From NCBI RefSeq assembly GCF_003255815.1, contig NC_037689.1, positions 148,573,377 to 148,637,376 of the forward strand: a DNA stretch of 64,000 nucleotides. The letters run 5' to 3'. This DNA is from Theropithecus gelada (taxonomy: Eukaryota; Chordata; Mammalia; Primates; Cercopithecidae). The position numbers were made by a program, and so were the translations under genes. Each line of letters opens with the position of its first letter. The stretch's first letter is position 1. The notes below the pieces were generated by a model. The model made no database searches. It was not told the DNA's origin and saw only the letters and a program-made list of their open reading frames with translations. This document shows positions 53,773-64,000 of this stretch, in pieces.

Positions 53773-56700
53773 TCAATTCCCACCTATGAGTGAGAACATG
53801 TGGTGTTTGGTTTTCTGTTCTTGCGATAGTTTGCCGAGAATGAGGGTTTCCAGCTGCATCCATGTCCCTACAAAGGAAATGAACTCATCCATTTTCATGG
53901 TTGCATAGTATTCCATGGTGTATATGTGCCACATTTTCTTAATCCAGTCTGTCACTGATGGATATTTAGGTTGATTCCAAGTCTTTACTCTTGTGAAAAG
54001 TGCTGCAATAAACATATGTGTGCATGTGTCTTTATAGCAGCATGACTTATAATCCTTTGGGTATATCCCCAGTAATGGGATGGCCGAGTCAAATGGTATT
54101 TCTAGTTCTAGATCCTTGAGGAATCGCCATACTGTTTTCCACAATGGTTGAACTAGTTTACAGTCCCACCAACAGTGTAAAAGTGTTCCTATTTCTCCAC
54201 ATCCTCTCCAGCACCTGTTGTTTCCTGATTTTTTAATGATTGCCATATTCTAACTGGTGTGAGATGGTATCTCATTGTGGTTTTGATTTGCATTTCTCTG
54301 ATGGCCAGTGATGATGAGCATTTTTTCATGTGTCTGTTGGCTGTATGAATGTCTTCTTTTGAGAAGTGTCTGTTCATATCTTTTGCCCACTTTTTGATGG
54401 GGTTGTTTGTTTTTTTTCTTATAAATTTGATTGAGTTCTTTATAGGTTCTGGATAATAGCCCTTTGTCAGATGAGTAGTTTGCAAAACTTTTCTCCCATT
54501 CTGTAGGTTGCCTGTTCATTCCGATGGTAGTTTCTTTGCTGTGCAGAAGCTCTTTAGTTTAATTAGATCCCATTTATCAATTTTGGCTTTGTTGCCGTTG
54601 CTTTTGGTGTTTTAGACATGAAGTCCTTGCCCATGCTTATGTCCTGAATGGTATTATCTAGGTTTTCTTCTAGGGTTTTTATGGTTTTAGGTCTAACAGT
54701 TAAGTCTCTAATCCATCTTGAATTAATTTTCGTATAAGGAGTAAGGAAAGGATCCAGTTTCAGCTTTCTACTTATGGCTAGCCAATTTTCCCAGCACCAT
54801 TTATTAAATAGGGAATCCTTTCCCCATTTTTTGTTTTTGTCAGGGTTGTCAAAGATCAAATGGCTGTAGATGTGTGGTATTATTTCTAAGGGCTCTGTTC
54901 TGTTCCATTGGTTTATATCTCTGTTTTGGTACCAGTACCATGCTGTTTTGGTTACTGTAGCCTTGTAGTATAGTTTGAAGTCAGGTAGCGTGATGCCTCC
55001 AGCTTTGTTCTTTTGGCTTAGGATTGTCTTGGCAATGCGGGCTCCTTTTTGGTTCCATATGAACTTTAAAGCAGTTTTTTCCAACTCTGTGAAGAAACTC
55101 ATTGGTAGCTTGATGGAGATGGCATTGAATCTATAAATTACCTTGGGCAGTATGGCCATTTTCACGATATTGATTCTTCCTATCCATGAGCATGGTATGT
55201 TCTTCCATTCATTTGTGTCCTCTTTTAGTTCACTGAGCAGTGGTTTGTAGTTCTCCTCGAAGAGGTCCTTTACATCCCTTATAAGTTGGATTCCTAGGTA
55301 TTTTATTCTCTTTGAAGCAATTGTGAATGGGAGTTCAGTCATGATTTGGCTCTCTGTTTGTCTGTTACTGGTGTATAAGAATGCTTGTGATTTTTGCACA
55401 TTGATTTTGTATCCTGAGACTTTGCTGAAGTTGCTTATCAGCTTAAGGAGATTTTGGGCTGAGACAATGGGGTTTTCTAAATATACAATCATGTCATCTG
55501 CAAAGAGGGACAATTTGACTTCTTCTTTTCCTAACTGAATACCCTTGATTTCTTTCTCTTGCCTGATTGCCCTAGCCAGAACTTCCAACACTATGTTGAA
55601 TAGGAGTGGTGAGAGAGGGCATCCCTGTCTTGTGCCAGTTTTCAAAGGGAATGTTTCCAGTTTTTGCCCATTCAGTATGATATTGGCTGTGGGTTTGTCA
55701 TAAATAGCTCTTATTATTTTGAGGTACATTTCATCAATACCGAATTTATTGAGAGTTTTTAGCATGAAGGGCTGTTGAATTTTGTCAAAGGCCTTTTCTG
55801 CACCTATTGAGATAATCATGTGGTTTTTGTCTTTGGTTCTGTTTATATGCTGGATTACATTTATTGATTTGCGTTTGTTGAACCTTCAGGGATGAAGCCC
55901 ACTTGATCATGGTGGATAAGCTTTTTAATGTGCTGCTGGATTTGGTTTGCCAGTATTTTATTGAGGATTTTTGCATCAATGTTCATCAGGGATATTGGTC
56001 TAAAATTCTCTTTTTTTGTTGTATCTCTGTCAGGCTTTGGTATCAGGATGATGTTGGCCTCGTAAAATGAGGTAGGGAGGATTCCCTCTTTTTCTAGTGA
56101 TTGGAATAGTTTCAGAAGGAATGGTACCAACTCCTCCTTGTACCTCTGGTAGAATCCGGCTGTGAATCCATCTGGTCCTGGACTTTTTTTGGTTGGTAGG
56201 CTATTAATTATTCCCTCAATTTCAGAGCCTGCTATTGGTCTATTCAGGGATTCAACTTCTTCCTGGTTTAGTCTTGGGAGGATGTATGTGTCCAGGAAAT
56301 TATCCATTTCTTTTAGGTTTTCTAGTTTATTTGTGTAGAGGTGTTTATAGTATTCTCTGGTGGTAGTTTGTATTTCTGTGGGGTCGGTGGTGATATCCCC
56401 TTTATCATTTTTTATTGCGTCTATTTGATTCTTCTCTCTTTTCTTCTGTATTAGTCTTGCTAGCGGTCTATCAATTTTGTTGATCTTATCAAAAAACCAG
56501 CTCCTGGATTCATTGATTTTTTTGGAAGGTTTTTTGTGTCTCTATCTCCTTCAGTTCTGCTCTGATCTTAGTTATTTCTTGCCTTCTGCTAGCTTTTGAA
56601 TGTGTTTGCTCTTGCTTCTCTAGTTCTTTTAATTGTGATGTTAGGGTGTCAATTTTAGATCTTTCCAGCTTTCTCTTGTGGGCATTTAGTGCTATAAATT

Positions 56701-57590
56701 TCCCTCTACACACTGCTTTAAATGTGTCCCAGAGATTCTGGTATGTTGTATCTTTGTTCTCAGTGGTTTCAAAGAACATCTTTATTTCTGCCTTCATTTC
56801 GTTATGTACCCAGTAGTCATTCAGGAGCAGGTTGTTCAGTTTCTCTGTAATTGAGTGGTTTTGATTGAGTTTCTTAGTCCTGAGTTGTAGTTTCATTGCA
56901 CTGTGGTCTGAGAGACTGTTTGTTATAATTTCTGTTCTTGTACATTTGCTGAGGAGTGCTTTACTTCCAATTATGTGGTCAATTTTGGAATAAGTGTGAT
57001 GTGGTGCTGAGAAGAATATATATTCTGTTGATTTGGGGTGGAGAGTTCTGTATATGTCTATTAGGTCTGCTTGGTGCAGAGTTGAGTTCAATTCCTGGAT
57101 ATCCTTGTTAACTTTCTGTCTCGTTGATCTGTCTAATGTTGACAGTGGGGTGTTAAAGTCTCCCATTATTACTGTATGTGAGTCTAAGTCTCTTTGTGAG
57201 TCTCTAAGGACTTGCTTTATGAATCTGGGTGCTCCTGTATTGGGTGCATATATATTTAGGATAGTTAGCTCTTCCTCTAGAATTGATCCCTTTACCATTA
57301 TGTAATGGCCTTCTTTGTCTCTTTTGATCTTTAATGGTTTAAAGTCTGTTTTATCAGAGACTAGGATTGCAACCCCTGCTTTTTTTTGTTCTCCATTTGC
57401 TTGGTAGATCTTCCTCCATCCCTTTATTTTGAGCTTATGTGTGTCTCTGCATGAGGTGGGTCTTCTGAATACAGCAAACTGATGGGTCTTGACTCTTTTT
57501 CCAATTTGCCAGTCTGTGTCTTTTAATTGGACCATTTAATCCATTTACATTTAAGGTTAATATTGTTATGTGTGAACTTGATCCTGTCAT
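53773..57590 (-). pseudogene. L1 ORF2: L1 ORF2 (endonuclease / reverse transcriptase), inactivated
   Basis: ORF2p normally nicks target DNA and copies the L1 RNA in the nucleus. The ATG is at 57,588-57,590 and the frame ends in the usual IGGN-stop at 53,773. The span is 3,818 bases, about 10 short of the family length. The open pieces are 56,510-57,535 (endonuclease), 55,861-56,307 and 54,563-55,819 (reverse transcriptase), and 54,189-54,485 and 53,773-54,246 (C-terminal Cys-rich CWRGCGEIGT part), so at least four frame breaks exist. The FADD catalytic motif remains (55,493-55,504), but the motif-A Asp is Gly at 55,802-55,804 (SIGAEKAFD). Enzymatically dead on two counts. Confidence 0.95.
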
Positions 57591-57653
57591 TATGATATTA
57601 GCTGGTTATTTTGCTCACTAGTTGATGCAGTTTCTTCCTAGCATCGATGGACT

Positions 57654-58671
57654 TTACATTTTGACATGTTTTTGCAATGGCTGGCACCTGTTGTTCCTTT
57701 CCATGTTTAGTGCTTCCTTCAGGATCTCTTGTAGGGCAGGCCTGGTGGTGACAAAATCTCTAAGCATTTGCTTATCTGTAAAGGATTTTATTTCTCCTTC
57801 ACTTATGAAACTTAGTTTGGCTGGATATGAAATTATGGGTTGAAAATTCTTTTCTTTAAGAATGTTGAATATTGGCCCCCACTCTCTTCTGGCTTGTAGA
57901 GTTTCTGCCGAGAGATCTGCTGTTAGTCTGATGGGCTTCCCTTTGTGGGTAACCGGACCTTTCTCTCTGGCTTCCCTGAACATTTTTTCCTTTATTTCAA
58001 CTTTGGTGAATCTGACAATTATGTGTCTTGGAGTTGCTCTTCTCAAGTAGTATCTTTGTGGCGTTCTCTGTATTTCCTGAATTTGAATGTTGGCCTGCCT
58101 TACTAGGTTGGGGAAGTTCTCCTGGATGATATCCTGTAGAGTGTTTTCCAGCTTGGTTCCATTTTCCCCATCACTTTCAGGCACACCAAGAGACATAGAT
58201 TTGGTCTGTTCACATAATCTCATATTTCTTGGAGGCTTTGTTCATTTCTTTTTACTCTTTTTTCTCTACACTTCTCTTCTTGCTTCATTTCATTCATTTG
58301 ATCTTCAATCGCTGATACTCTTTCTTCCAGTTGATCGAGTCGGTTACTGAAGCTTGTGCATTTGTCACATAGTTCTCGTGTTATGGTTTTCATCTCTATC
58401 AGTTCTTTTAAGGTCTTCTCTGCATTGATTATTCTAGTTATCCATTCATCCATTCTTTTTTTCAAGGTTTTTAGTTTCTTTGCATTGATTATGTAGTTCC
58501 TCCTGTAGCTCTGAGAAGTTTGATCAACTGAAGCCTTCTTCTCTCAACTCATCAAAGTCATTCTCCATTCAGCTTTGTTCCATTGCTGGCGATGAACTGT
58601 GTTCCTTTGGAGGGGGAGATGTGCTCTGATTTTTTGAATTTCCAGGTTTTCTGCACTGCTTTTTCCCCATC
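57654..58671 (-). pseudogene. L1 ORF1: L1 ORF1 (RNA-binding chaperone), inactivated
   Basis: ORF1p forms coiled-coil trimers that coat L1 RNA. The ATG is at 58,669-58,671 (MGKKQ start) and the stop is at 57,654, a span of 1,018 bases against a family norm of 1,017. An extra base near 58,620 shifts the frame at about codon 18. TGA occurs at 58,569-58,571 and again near 58,220 where the family has Trp. The C-terminal RRM/CTD part (57,654-58,223) stays open, with ATPRHIIVRF, REKGPVTHKGKP and LSAETLQARREW recognisable. A coiled-coil part is open at 58,220-58,465. Confidence 0.94.
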
Positions 58672-59706
58672 TTTGTGGTTTTATCTGCCTTTCATCTTTG
58701 ATGATGGTGACGTACTGATGGGGTTTTGGTGTGGGTGTCCTTTCTGTTTGTTAGTTTTCCTTCTAACAGTCAGGACCCTTAGCTGTAGGTCTGTTGGAGT
58801 TTGCTTGAGGTCCACTCCAGACCTTGTTTGCCTGGGTATCAGCAGTGGAGGCTGCAGAAGATAGAATATTGCTGAACAGTGAGTGTTGCTATCTGATTCT
58901 TGCTCTGGAAGCTTCGTCTCAGGGGTGTACCCTGCCATGTGAGGTGTGAGGTGTCAGTCTGCACCTAGTGGGGGATGTCTCCCAGTTAGGCTACTCAGGG
59001 GTCAGGGACCCACTTGAGCAGGCAGTCTGTCTGTTCTCAGATCTCAACCTCTGTGCTGGGAGATCCACTGCTCTCTTCAAAGCTGTCAGACAGGGGCATT
59101 TACCTCTGCTGAGGTTTCTGCTGCTTTTTGTTTAGCTATGCCCTGTCCCCAGAGGAGGAGTCTACCAAGGCAGGCCGGCCTCCTTGAGCTGTTGTGGGCT
59201 CCACCTAATTCGAGCTTCCTGGGGGCTTTGTTTACCTACTTAAGCCTCAGCAATGGCGGGTGCCCCTCCCCCAGCCTCGCTGCCACCTTGCAGTTAGATC
59301 TCAGACTGCTGTGCTAGCAATGAGGGAGGCTCCGTGGGCATGGGATCCTCCCAGCCAGGTGTGGGATATAATCTCCTGGTGTGCCATTTGCAAAGACCCT
59401 TGGTAAAGCGCAGTATTAGGGTGGGAGTTACCCGATATTCCAGGTGTTGTGTGTCTCAATTTCCTTTGGCTAGGAAAAGGAATTCCCTTCTCCTTTGCAC
59501 TTCCCAGGTGAGGTGATGCCTCGCCCTGCTTCAGCTCTCACTGGTCAGGCTGCACCCGTGGACCAGTGCTAACTGTCTGACACACCCCAGTGAGATGAAC
59601 CAGGTACCTCAGTTGAAAATGCAGAAATCACCTGTCTTCTGTGTCACTCACACTGGGAGCTGGAGGCTGGAGCTGTTCCTATTTGGCTATCTTGGGCACG
59701 CCCCTC
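58672..59706 (-). promoter_or_regulatory. L1 5' UTR with internal sense and antisense promoters
   Basis: About 1,035 bases, CpG-containing, upstream of ORF1 on the minus strand. In this family it drives L1 RNA and, in part, an antisense transcript that would leave the element toward the plus strand (beyond 59,706). The YY1 site normally AAGATGGCC near the 5' end reads AAGATAGCC (about 59,687-59,695), so accurate initiation is probably weakened. Confidence 0.8.
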
Positions 59707-60420
59707 TAGTTCTGTCCACACTGTCAATGTTACATCATTGAATGGATTTTATCTTCTTTAAAGATTGTGGGACTTTGTTTTGACAGAGAAGCAAGTTATT
59801 TGTCACTCTGTTTTGTCTATTTAAGTTTTGTTTTTAAGTTTTGCTAGAGGAGGTCCAGAGTAGCCTTTTCTCCAGGGATACCTCAGATTTATTACTAACG
59901 TATGATCCCTCTGGGGTCTCCATTGAATACCTAGATTGAGGATTCTTTACTCCTCTGGGCCAGAGTTTGAATGCCTGCTAGTCTTGTGTGAGTTCTGAGC
60001 ATTGTTTTTTTAAAATTTCCCAGTTGTTCTTTGCTCATTCTAGTACTCAGTAAAGACCCAAGGAGAGCCCATGTCAGATTTCTGGAGTTCTTTCTCCACG
60101 CAGTTGCCTCATTTCCAGTACTCTGTCCCACACATTTTAGCTACTTCAGCCTCCTTGAACTTTAATCTCCAATTCTTCAACTCAGGGAAACTTCTTTGCT
60201 CTGCTTGAGTCACTCTTCCCTGCTCCAAGGTTTGGGCTTACCTCATTTCTTTCCTTATCTGTGATGTCACGTGTGTTGCCTCTTGTCTAGTGCCTAAAAT
60301 TAGTTCTTTCATATGTTGTATCCAACTTCTAGTTGCTTATGGTGGACGAGTAATTCCAGATTCTGTTACTTCTTCAAGGCCAGAAATTTACTTTTATGTT
60401 TTCCAAGCTTTTTGAAATAA
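59707..60420 (-). mobile_element. Probable old L1M sequence flanking the L1 (antisense)
   Basis: CTAGTTCTGTCCACACTGTC, TAAGTTTTGCTAGAGGAGGT and AGTAAAGACCCAAGGAG read like decayed antisense L1M 3' sequence. Named with low confidence. Confidence 0.35.
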
Positions 60421-61368
60421 GTATAACTCAATTTTCTAAAAAATATATTAATAATTACCTTGTAAAGAAAAATGACATGCACACGTGTGGATGACACCTA
60501 CATACCATGAAGAATATTCCAGAGCATAGGTTTGGCCCATGGGTGCTGTCTGTGCTCCTTCAGGCTTCAGACTCAGACCTATGCTCATAATTCCTGGAAA
60601 TCCACAAATTCACCTCATGACTAATTGCATTTCATTACTTGAAAGTATCTATGTGTTGTAGGAAAAATTTGGCTACAATTAAGGAAAGGTAGCAAGTTGA
60701 GTCTCATTTGGTTCCTGAGATTGTGTGCTTCCTAGTCTTTCCAAATTCTTTAGTGGTGCCAAGGTCTCTTTTGGACACTAGAGGGCGCTCCTTCACTGAG
60801 AATGACATGCTCTCCCTTACCAACTGCCTCCGCTTGCACCAGCTCTGAGATTGAATCTTGCTGGATCTTAGTTCTTTAGTTTCAGCCCGGGCTTGCCCGG
60901 CCACAGGGCCCCAGGTGGCCTGTTCCCCCATCTTTGCAGTACCAGACCTATCAATTTCAAAGGCCAAATTTCTTTCCACTCCTATCCCCACTCTCAGAAT
61001 GATTCAGCCTGGCTTCCCAGAATATCTCCTAGTACCAGAGCTACCCTATTTTATTTCCTCTTAGCCAGTGGTCACTGAGGAAGGAGGTCTGGGTCACTGG
61101 GTATTCCTCTTCATGCTGAGAATTTCTCTAAGGTCCATTATGCAGATTTAAAATCAGATAAATGGATTCCCCAACAATTCTATATGCTACAAAGCTTCTC
61201 TGGGGGGCACCCAGGAGCTGTGAGAAGTGACCCACTGGATCATCCTGGGACAAGTCTCTACCCCTATCCGGATCTTGGCCTCTTCATTTGTATATTGAGG
61301 CAGGTAGGTATGACAATGTCTAGCAAGAGCACGGGGAGAGCAGGGGTAGCGATGGGGGCTGGAATTTT
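60421..61368. other. Unique sequence with a CTCF-like site
   Basis: No repeat or gene is recognised. GC content rises around 60,770-61,030. Confidence 0.4.
60775..60791 (+). promoter_or_regulatory. CTCF-like motif
   Basis: ACACTAGAGGGCGCTCC matches the core CTCF pattern (CCA.YAG.GGGCGCT) at most positions, including AG.GGGCGC. It is outside any recognised repeat. Orientation: the canonical motif reads on the plus strand. Confidence 0.45.
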
Positions 61369-61675
61369 CTTTTTCTTTCTTTTTTTTTTTTTTTGAGACA
61401 GGGTCTCACTCTGTCACCTAGGCTGGAGGGCAGTGGTGCTATCACTGTGTCCTCGACCTCCCAGGCTCAAGTGATCCTCCTACTTCAGCTTCCCAAGTAG
61501 CTGGGACTACAGTCGTGCACCATCATTCCCAGCTATTTTTTTTTTTAAATCTTTTGTAGAGACAGTGTCTCACTATGTTACCCAGGCTGGTCTCAAACTC
61601 CTGCACTCAAGTGATCCTCCCACATTGGCCTCCCAAAGTGTTAGGATTACAGGCGTGAGCCACCTCACCTGGCCT
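61369..61675 (-). mobile_element. AluJ-like SINE
   Basis: Poly-T, then GAGACAGGGTCTCACTCTGT to CCTCACCTGGCC. TGGAATTTT at 61,360-61,368 and 61,676-61,684 flanks it. Confidence 0.93.
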
Positions 61676-61934
61676 TGGAATTTTTTGTATGCAAGGAGTT
61701 AGCCTAATTAGACCTCTCCTGTCTGGAAAGAGAATGTCTGGGAGAGGGTAAGGAGAAAAATTTGAATCTATAAATTCAGCATGAGCATGGAGACAGTAAC
61801 CAGCGTCTTGGGCACCTAATTACTGGCATATATTAGTGACTCAAGAAACATTTATGGAAACATGAAAAAAAATAAAGGAGTGGATAGATGTCAGAATAAG
61901 AAAACTAAGGTTTATCCATTAAGGCTTGGAAGCA

Positions 61935-62065
61935 ATGTTTTACATTAGAACAAATAAAGGCCCTAAGGAGTGAAGTGATTTGCCCAGAATTTGCTAGTTA
62001 AAGGCAGAGCCAGGACTTGAATTCCAGAGTTCTGATTTCTGGTCTAGAGTTCTCCCGACTCCAAT
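61935..62065 (-). mobile_element. MIR fragment (antisense)
   Basis: GTGATTTGCCCAGAATTTGC and GAGCCAGGACTTGAATTCCA match antisense MIR. Confidence 0.72.
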
Positions 62066-63480
62066 ACGCAGCACAAAGGTCTTGGATATACCCTGGGAGG
62101 TTGGTAGAAGTTAGGCATAATTGGTCACCTCATGATAAATCACTGCTAGTGCTGGCTGGAAACCAGTACTTCTCCGGGGCTCCAGTATCCCTAGCCATCC
62201 ATCCTAACTGCTTGTGAAGGAATTGCTCTTTGCATTGCTTGTGCCGTTCTACATGCTGGGGGTGCTGTTGTTTAACTAGTAGGCTCATTTGCTCAGTTAT
62301 TTTCCATTTGTATCATTGTGGGGTGCCAGATGTAGATTGGGGGCTATTCAAACGTTTTCAGGTGCAACTAAACTTGGCTGCTTAACCCCTCCTGGGCCTT
62401 TGCCCAAAATAACAGGCCACTGTTCCCTCAGGTACCTTCTCAGATCACTTAAAGCATGAACTCTTAAGCGTTTGGGAATTGTGAACTCTGTTGAGAATCA
62501 GAAAACTGCAGATGCACGAAATGTGGCATTCAGGGGGTCTGCTGCTGCTAAACAGATCGTGGGCCATGGATTAAAAACCTCTGCTTTTCTTGGACACGTT
62601 TTTATCCTGAGAAAATGTCAACATAGAAACCATATTAGGAATAATTGGCACACAGGATGACTACATTTGGAGGAGCAACATTTCCACTGGAGAACAGGGT
62701 GGGACTACAATGGGTGGGGGGTGGGAGGATAGAGGATTTCAAATGCTTCAAAGGAAGTCTTTTCCCAGTGGTCCGTTCCATCTTTTGTGGAGAGTGCCAG
62801 AGGCACACATCTCAGCAAGTCGTGACTGTGTCATTATGTTCTCGTCAGCACAGATGATTCAGTCAATGTATAAGCAAGCACAGTTGCATTTTATACGACT
62901 TTCAAATCAGCTCATTTCCAAGTCAGAAAAATCTTCCAGCAAGCCTGATCACCACCCCCACAGGGCAGCAACCAGTTCTAGGGGCTTCACCTGTTAAGAT
63001 GATTTGGCTTGTTTGCAAGTCATTTTCAGAGAACAAGAGAGACAATCTTCCCTCTACTCTATAATTAAAGTGCTGGGGGCAGGCTGCGGGGAGGCAGCAT
63101 GAACATGGAGCTCTCATTCTTATTCAGGAGCATCTCTAATTCAGACAGCCCTGGGGACTGCCTCAGATGTAATATTCTCTCCACAAAGGATGGAAATCTT
63201 TTATCTTAAAACGTCTCATCGCTGCAACTTTGCTGTAAGGCTTCATCGGATAAGTGTATAAAAATCCAAAACTCACCTGTTTTATTCTTTACTTCGTCCA
63301 ACTCTTTTGTGTTTGTATAATTAAGCACACCCTGCTTGATTGGTGTGTGTGGGGTGTGTGTGTGTAAATCTTAAAGGACTCAGAAGTTGGAGTGTTCGTG
63401 CACTTATCACAGCTCCACGGACTCTAATCGTTTAGCTTCTTGAGCCTTTTGCTGCCCTGTGATTTTCAGAAGTGCAATGT
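62066..63480. other. Unique sequence, the longest clean block at the right end
   Basis: No transposon recognised apart from a short TG run at about 63,341-63,364. Contains the candidate element at 62,900-63,260. No exon-like frame stands out. Confidence 0.45.
62900..63260. promoter_or_regulatory. Candidate conserved non-coding element
   Basis: Repeat-free block with CTATAATTAAAGTGCTG, TCATTCTTATTCAGGAGC, CATCTCTAATTCAGAC and TGGAAATCTTTTATCTTAAA, balanced composition, no microsatellite and no long frame. Called from texture and motif content only. Confidence 0.3.
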
Positions 63481-63527
63481 CTTCATCACTTTAAAAAAAA
63501 AAAAAAAAAAAAAAAAGCTTCATCGCT
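63481..63527 (+). repeat. Orphan 24-base poly-A flanked by short direct repeats
   Basis: A-run at 63,493-63,516. CTTCATCACT (63,481-63,490) and CTTCATCGCT (63,518-63,527) flank it. No SINE or LINE body is attached. Confidence 0.75.
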
Positions 63528-64000
63528 ATTTGAAACCCCAAAATGCCTGAGGCAGGGAGGCAAACTACTGGGCTTTTGGTAAATGACAATTTCATTCTGC
63601 AACAATTGGGTGGGAATATTCCAGCTTCCAGAGGGTTCCCACTTTCCTGGTCTATTAAATGGTACCAAGCCTACCTGCGTATCTTGCTATGGGAGCTTCA
63701 GACTCCGCAGCAGTTAAAGCCTTCATTTTTGGTCTTTGCTTAACCACCCATAAGCTTCTTGTTCTGTTCCCTGCTCTTCTCCCAGTCCTTGCCTTGCATC
63801 ATTGTTCTCTCCATACCTCAGACCTCTGCCCAACCTAAAGAGGAGCCTGTCTGGGGCTTTGCTTTGTTATTCCCTGTGTTTCTAGTCCCCAGAATAGGGC
63901 CCAGAGCACGCAAGAGACTTGGGGCTGAATGAATATAATTGACTTGCTTGGATTCCCTGCGCAGGTGACTGGGATCAGATCATTTTCCTTCTCAGAGTCT
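63528..64000. other. Mostly unique sequence with a weak L2 3' end
   Basis: About 63,850-63,945 (GTCCCCAGAATAGGGCCCAG, GGCTGAATGAATATAA) resembles a sense L2 3' end. The remainder is unassigned and the window stops without a gene boundary. Confidence 0.4.

Larger units (their letters stand above)
53556..59706 (-). mobile_element. Near full-length LINE-1 (L1PA type)
   Basis: About 6.15 kb in one uninterrupted piece. On the minus strand it has a 5' UTR beginning GGGGCGTGCCCAAGATAGCC, ORF1, a 63-base spacer, ORF2, a 3' UTR with the G-rich tract (53,698-53,716 in complement) and a short A-tail (53,556-53,566). This is the standard L1 layout and length. Both ORFs are broken, so it is not autonomous. 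No clear target duplication was found. Divergence is moderate: all landmarks align by eye, suggesting a mid-age L1PA, not the youngest. Confidence 0.96.

Noticed and set aside
53773..57590. Functional reverse transcriptase gene or a group II intron/retron
   Set aside because: The domain order and motifs are L1 ORF2 and the frame is broken in several places.
1..64000. CRISPR arrays, tRNA, rRNA, prokaryotic operons
   Set aside because: No regularly spaced identical repeats, cloverleaf candidates or dense frames; repeat content is that of a primate nuclear genome.

Overview
The window looks like nuclear DNA of an Old World monkey (Cercopithecidae, for example a macaque or baboon). It is packed with Alu (7SL-derived) SINEs, which occur only in primates. 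The youngest Alus (about 19,601, 27,745, 28,901 and 37,597) carry the CTCAAGCC, CGAGACGGG, ACTAGCCGGGCGAGG and GAGATCCGGCC variants that I know from the cercopithecid AluYR lineage, not from human AluY. No SVA with a SINE-R is seen, but an Alu-VNTR composite is present at 30,364-30,862. Species assignment is inference; no search was run.

I find no convincing protein-coding exon, tRNA, rRNA or CRISPR. Nearly every open frame lies in a transposon or is a short chance frame. The only real coding remnants are the broken ORF1 and ORF2 of a near full-length LINE-1 on the minus strand (53,556-59,706). The setting is intergenic or deep intronic.

Layout. 0-9 kb: unique sequence, MaLR LTRs, MIR and L2 relics, and a 191-base pure purine tract inside an LTR. 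9-25 kb: a long run of mostly antisense L1 fragments riddled with Alus, with a Tigger-type DNA transposon at 13.0-13.6 kb. 25-35 kb: nested insertions, including MER5A containing an L1 3' end that contains the Alu-VNTR composite, and an L2 carrying a MER2. 35-43 kb: repeat-poorer sequence with a small CpG island and G-quadruplex motif near 39 kb. 43-48 kb: parallel L2 copies, one hosting an older L1M that hosts a twin-primed L1PA. 48-50 kb: unique DNA with a perfect 15-bp hairpin and a candidate conserved element. 50-60 kb: stacked antisense L1 3' ends, a probable retrocopied 3' UTR, then the near full-length L1. 60-64 kb: unique DNA with a CTCF-like site and another candidate conserved element.

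The parts do not form a pathway. They record layered insertions (MIR/L2, then L1M/DNA transposons/MaLR, then AluJ/S and L1P, then AluYR) into non-coding DNA that may carry a few regulatory elements. All subfamily names come from recognition by eye, and edges are good to roughly 5-20 bases unless target-site duplications (TSDs) are quoted.
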